A stretch of DNA of 64,000 nt. Source: Schistosoma haematobium. Taxonomy: Eukaryota; Platyhelminthes; Trematoda; Strigeidida; Schistosomatidae. The DNA is taken from NCBI RefSeq assembly GCF_000699445.3, contig NC_067198.1, positions 3,477,301 to 3,541,300 on the forward strand, read 5' to 3'. Numbering within the stretch: the first letter of the stretch is position 1; each line of letters begins with the position of its first letter. Of this stretch, positions 52,701 through 59,804 are shown piece by piece. Made by a program: the position numbers and the translations under genes. The notes beneath the pieces are model-generated. The model saw nothing but the letters and a program-made list of their open reading frames with translations. It did not search any database and was not told the origin of the DNA.

Positions 52701-55700
52701 TGTAATCAACATAGCTTGTGCAATGGGGATGAATTTCGTTAGTCAATTATAATTGTTTAAATCTTCCAATCGTTGATAATAAGGATAGAACTTTGATCTG
52801 TCCCATCTGGTATACTTCTTTATTGAACGTCCTGTCTCAATACTGTCATTAATCGATTGAGTTGCTCATTGGGTAATATAATAAGCGTTCGGATCAAAAG
52901 GTAATAGGTTTGAGCCATTGTATACATATTAACATTGAGATACAAGTGCATCTACATGATGAACCCCAGATAAGATCACAGATTAACAGCCTGGATTCTG
53001 TAAGGATTGGTCGTACACATACTGAAAAGCGATACTACGGATCATTATTGAGCAATCACTTGAATGGAACGCGTCACTATACATAAAGTCCTTTGACTAT
53101 AAGAGTTAGACAGCATGGATAGAAGAATCTCATAGGACCTTCTTCAACACTACAGTGTAAGTACGTAAGCCAGGATAAAACTCGCATCCTGGATTACAAT
53201 CCTAACTATTATCCATCATTACTTAAAAATACTTATGATTTAATGGTAATACTAAAACAATCCACTTGAGATATAGACATTTTAGAACAGACTAATTGAG
53301 AAACTAAGTACTTAAGATCAAAAACATAAATATTCAAACACTCATAAATGACTAATATACAATCAAAATAATCATATTTTATTACTTTGCTCTTGAACAT
53401 ATATGTTGTACAATGGGTTCAAGTAGTTTCTCTACAAGTGCAAAATGAATCCATTCAATATTTGAATTGTTATTATTAATTCTGTAAAGAAAGGTAAATG
53501 AAATATGTAGAGATTGTTTAGTAGATTTACCTAACAACAGCTTCAATTATATGTTCTCTAAGTAGTTTCGACCTATTTGTTTGCCTTTTGGTTTAGTTAC
53601 TAAGTCAATTAAACATGTCTTTCTTCAAGTGTTTTTGTTTAATATTCAAGTAGGATAGATTATAGTCATCAATGATAGAAATGTGTAGATAAGATTTCTA
53701 GGTTTTGTTTGAAATTATCTGTTATATCCCGATGGGAATAATGAATGGTTACTTTGGGGATCCATTTATGGATCAATACTATGCGTATATTTGTTATGTA
53801 ACTAAACTATTCATATTCATGTTTCTCTTATCATAAGCTTTATTTTGACCTGTGAACTATTATTATACGATTTGCCATTCTTGAGTTATGCCCTGTCTGT
53901 TAATTACTACGTCCCTCATTCACAGCCACTTTTGGCTAAATCTTGTTCAAATTTCAATGGTTAGAGATCATGAGTCAGTTGAAGCTAGACCACCATGGAA
54001 AACCCGCAAGCACTGGATGGCCGTTTCGCTCTATTGTGGGACTCCTCACCAGTGCGCATCCACGACCTCGCCTCTTGCGATATTCGAACCCAGGACCTAC
54101 TGGTTTCGCGCGCGAGCACCTAACCACTAGACCACTGAGCCGGCCGGCATCCAACGGTGTTAATGTCTAACTTCAACTAATCCACGAGATTGAGTGACAC
54201 ACCCACCATCGTCGTCAGTGAGTTACTATCTCACAACAAACACGGTTGAACTCCACTGGTCACTACTTCTCACTAGAACTCCAGGATATACCTCGTGAAG
54301 CCAGTCACTAGTGGGCATATGTTGCCTAATATCAGATGGTTTTTGTGAATATCATAGTAATTTCAATGGTTAAGATCATGAGTCAGTTGAAGCTAGACCA
54401 CCATGGAAAACCTGGAAGCACTGGACGGTCTTTTCGTCCTATTGTGGGACTCCTCAGCAAATGTTGTTTCCTATTTTATGGTATGATGTAGTCCGTTTGG
54501 TTGGTATATAAACCCAATATGTTTGAAATAAATGATTCATATTGCAGAGGCTGATAGTGGTGTTCTAGACTTAACAGGTAGAGGTAGACAGGTATCAGGA
54601 CCAATAAGTACTCTAGGTTACTCGTACTTGTTTTTATGAGCTATTGGTCCGATCAATAAACCATTTTTCTCTAATTAGTGACATTATCACATCATACATT
54701 GATAGAGGCACATAGGCCACAAGTTCTAACAGAATCTTAGTTGAAAATTAAGTTTCCGCATAGAATATTACATAATATTATTCGTTTTCTTTTATAATCA
54801 ATCAAAATTACCTTAATTTTGTATAAAATTTCTTTCCAGATAAGAACTTTTTATCATTTTCTTTATCAAACTTATTTTTATTATTTTCTGAATAATGAAA
54901 AAGTTTTTTCAAATTTGATTTATTTTCTCTTTTTATTGATTGTTGTTGTTGTTGTTGTTGGTGGTGGTGGTGCTGGTGCTGGTGGTCGTGGTCGTTGTCA
55001 CGGTGATCAGATTGTGAATTGTTTCTATGATTATTTTCAATTGGATTGAAATGTTTTTCAAATTTATTGATTATTTCCATAGCTGGTTCACAGTGATTTG
55101 AAATTTTATGTAATAATGTATAAGTTGATATAGTTTGATTGAATAGAAATGATGATGTTTTTAAACCAATTCGAAGACAATCATGAACTAATGCTACATA
55201 GAAATAAGAAAGTATATTTATGGGTAGATTAGAAAAGCCTTTCATATAGAAAACTATTCAATATTTTATTATATTAGTTTTAGTGAAATTAAGTAGATAT
55301 TCCAACATACAGATGAATCCAAGAGTCAATTGAAGCTAGACCACTATGAAAAACCTGGAAGCACTAGATGGCTATTTCATCCAAATATGAGACTCCTCAA
55401 CAGTGCGCATCCAAGATCTAGCCTTGTGAGATTAGAACCCAAGATCTATTGATCTTATGCGCAAATGCTTAACCTCTAAACCACTGAGTTGATATTCAAC
55501 GTTGTTAATGTTTAACTTCAATCAATCTACAAAAATGCGTCACCGATCACCATTGACTTCAGTGAGTTACTATTTCATAATAAACTCGGTTGAACTTCAC
55601 TGGTCACGGCTTCTCACTAGAACTCCAGGAAATACCTTTTGAAGTTAGTCACTAGGTCCTGAGTTCTAATTTTGCGAGTGCGATCGTGAATGAGCACTGA

Positions 55701-58700
55701 TGAGGAGTCACATACTAGGACGAAACGGCCGTCTAATGCTTTCAGATTTTCCATGGTAGTCTAGTTTTAATTAACTCATAAATTCATCTATTAAGAAAAT
55801 TACTATAATATCTACAAAACCCCTATCCGATAATACAGATATTCGTCGACAGGAAACCTCAAATATATATACTTACGCTTTTAATACTGTGATCACAGTT
55901 GTTTAAAGTTTGCTAACTTTAATTTCGAAAAATAACATTAAAAGCTAATACACTTGCAAACTTTTCCACTGAACATAAAATTCTATTTACCAGATGATTT
56001 TATGCTCTCTCCACTATAATGAAACACAAAGTGTCTATATTCGATTTACTATTATGGTGTGTGTTACTGATGTCGACAGATATAAGTAGTATATATGATC
56101 AATCGATAGTGAAATATTTTATAGCAGAAAGTTAAAAAGATCAAAGAATATAGAACAAGAATAAAGAATGATTAGTATGGAAACAAAAGTACAATGAAGT
56201 CTAAGATAATTGATTGACATTATGCAAATGAAGGTACAATCAGTGACATCATGGTGGTTGACAGGCAATATGCATTGAAAAGAATGAACATTTTTCAGAT
56301 GTCGATTCATGAACTGTTAACATCTAACTGGTGATCACTCAATATGTGATCGTCAGGATAGATGAAGAAATAAGAAAAGGAAACTTGTTGAAATACTCTT
56401 GTGCTGAGAATTCTATATTGTACTGCTAGCCACTATCTTTCTTTGGTCATATAGAAAATACTTGACAAATATAAACATGATTAAAAATTGATTTAAGACG
56501 TACCAATAGTAAGATTTAACAATCCGTGTCGGGTAGAGACAGTTATCTACCCCAGTACAATGGAATATGGTCGCGCGATTTCAAGGATTGGTTGAAGTTA
56601 AACATCAACACCGTTGGATACCGGCCAGCTCAGTGGTTTAGAGGATAAGCGTTCACATGAGCGACTGAGGGCCCTGGGTTCGAATCCCTTCGGTGTGTGA
56701 TCGTGGATGAGCACTGCTGAAGAGTCCTACAATAGGACGAAACAGCCGTCCAGTGCTTCAAGGTTCATGATTTCAATCAGAAATAATTTTAAACAAGCTA
56801 AGGATTGGGTAGAGTGTGTTTACAATATGAAGATAACATATATTTGCATGTTGCTATTTGATTTGTTTTTTTGTCAGAGAATAAATAATCCTCTTTTGTT
56901 ATTGTTAAACAAAAAAAGTTGATTGATGAATGAAATGTAAATCGAATGAGACAATAGCAGGATCAGACAACATAATAAATGAAGCAATGAAAGTCAGATA
57001 TAGAAATAACTATAAAGATGCTTCATAATCTCTTCAGAAAGATTTGAGAAGAAGAACAAGTATCAACAGACTGGAAAGAAGGATACTACATCAAGATACC
57101 AGCGAAAGATGATATCAAGATATATGAAAACTATATAGGCATCATACTACTATCAGTATGAGGTAAACGTTTTAGATAATGTTGTTATACTGAATGAAAG
57201 ATTCAGTAAACGACCCACTTTGTAACAACTGGTTGAATGAATGAATTAAGTTCATATAACTAATTAAATGAAATAACAAACTTACCACAAAAACTAATTA
57301 CATGTGTACTATCTTCAGGAATTGAACGACAAACTGAAGCATATTCCATTAATGTTTTAACATTTAATTTTAATTCATGTATTAAATCTTTACGTTTATG
57401 ATATAAGTTATTTTCATCTGGAAAGAATAAGATTGAAATGTGTTTACTGTTAAGAAGTTACTTGAAACAATGTAACTACCAAGTCAATAGTCACGATATG
57501 TTGAGGGTACTTTAGATTAATCTTTTTTTTACACTTGATCGCTGAATTATATCAGGTTATCGATTCACAAGCTTCGTTGCTGTAACACAATCAATTACAT
57601 CTCCTATATTGGAATACTTACTTACTTACACCTGTTACCTCCAATGGAGCATAGGCTGCCGACCAGCATTATCCAACCTATTCTGTCCTGGACCTTCCTT
57701 TCCAGATCTATTCAATTTTTGTTCATCCTTCCTATGTCTGTCTCCATTTATCAACCAAATGTGTTCTTTGGTCTTCCTTTCCTCCCTTCGCATTGAGGTT
57801 TCCAGGTGAGGGAATGCCTTGTGATGCAGTTGGGTACTCTCCTCAATGTGTGTCCTATCCACTTCCAGCTCCTCTTCCTGATTTCATCTTCCTCTGGGAT
57901 CTGGTTTGTTCTATCCCATAGTAGGTTATTGCTGATAGTGTAGTGTGTTGCCAACGGATCCGAAGTATTTTGCGTAGACAGCTGTTAATAAACACCTGTT
58001 TCTTCTGAATGATGGCTTTCGTAGTTGTCCAAATTTCCACCCCATACAGTCGAACTATCTTGACATTTGTATTGAGAATTCTGACTTTGGTGTTGATTGA
58101 CAGACAGTTGTTTTGAGTTGGAGATATTCTTCAGTTGTAGATATTCTGTTCTTGTTTTGCCGATCCGTGCCTTTACATCTGCATCAGAAATTGGAATAAC
58201 TATTCTAATATAGTTTAGTCATTTACACAGTTTAACCCAATCAGATCGTTTCGTATATCACTGGATAATTTGGAGCCTATATTTGTTTGTAGGTCTTTAG
58301 GAGCCACTATTTGGTGCACAACTTTTACTGATTTAGAGTTATTTATAAGAGAATAATAAAGAATGACAAAATACAAAAGTTTTGAGTTTCCGAGTTAAAC
58401 ATCTAAGACCAACAAATTTATTATATAAATATACATAGCGATAAGTTCGAAAACACACTTATGCTAATTTTGTTTTGCTTGAGATCATGAATCGATTAAT
58501 GTTAGACCACCATTGAAAACCTGGAAACACTGGATGACCGTTTCGTTCTAGTACGGGACTACTCAACAGTGCACACTCATGATCCCGTATGCAGGACTCG
58601 AACCCAGGTTTTCAATAATGATCTAGCTTAGATCGACTTGTGAATTCAACTATTAAAATTATTAAAATTTCCACAAACCCCCCATTCTGATAATAAATTT

Positions 58701-59747
58701 TTAGTTGAATTCAAACACTTTTTACATCAAAGGACAGTCGGTGAGAACTTAATTTAAATTTCCATAGATTCTGTCCGATAAGAAATAAACAAACTTTAGT
58801 TAGTCAGTCAGTCAGTCAGTAACAACGTAGAACATCGTACGTACGTACATCAGTTCGAGTTGCCACACCACCTTAACACAGAGATGCAGTTGTCGATTCA
58901 AATCCCGTAGTGGTAGAGGTAGCAAGAGTATAAGCAGTAATCGGGAAGATTAGGGTTTGGAGATGTTATTTAAAGAGTATAATCCAGTGAAATAAATTTG
59001 GAAAGAGGAAAAAAGGGACATGAAGAATTCAGAAGATTAGAATTTGGGAGAACACAAAGAGTGGATGCACCTGCGCCATTGCAAACGATTTTGAGCTATG
59101 TCATTCAGGGTCTCTAATCATCGGTTGCTATCATCTCGTGGTCCCCAACCAAATAGTCTACACCTACCAACATGACTCAGTCCACTTGTCAGTGACTTCA
59201 TGGACTTGTGCCATGTTTTGGTTTGGCCGCCTCCAGCTTTCTTCCAACCTACTCCTATACCACTGAACATAGCACGTCGAGGTAGTCGGTCGTTGGGCAT
59301 ACTTTAGTTAGAACGCTTTTCAATCGACATTCAAGAAGAATTAGTCAACACTGAATATTATCTGAAAGATAATGGTTATCCTCAAATGTTTATCAGTAAA
59401 TATACAACGAAAAGAACGAATAGAATGAAGCATAATAAGATAGAGAAAAAACTTGGTTGAAATAGTTGGGAGCATTGTTTATAGACTATGAGCTGTATCA
59501 AAATTGAATTATTCAGTCTCTAAATTAGTTCTCCCTAATCGAATAAATCGGTTGTTGACATATTCAACGAGAACAAATGCTTACTTTACGTTACCGACAT
59601 TTATGTCCACCAGTTTATATGTACGTACCGAAGCATATTTTAGTAAATTCCTCAGAAGTGTGAGTAAGGAACCAATATACTTCCAATAGTGCGATAGCTC
59701 AATATCTACTTGGTAGTAGGCATGATTTGCTTTTAGATTATTCTCCT

Positions 59748-59804
<57 letters not shown>

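Noticed and set aside
53943..54170. 75-80 codon frames starting [11 protein letters not shown]
   Set aside because: Recurrent translation of the SINE B tail and ribozyme region; seen in several frames and copies.
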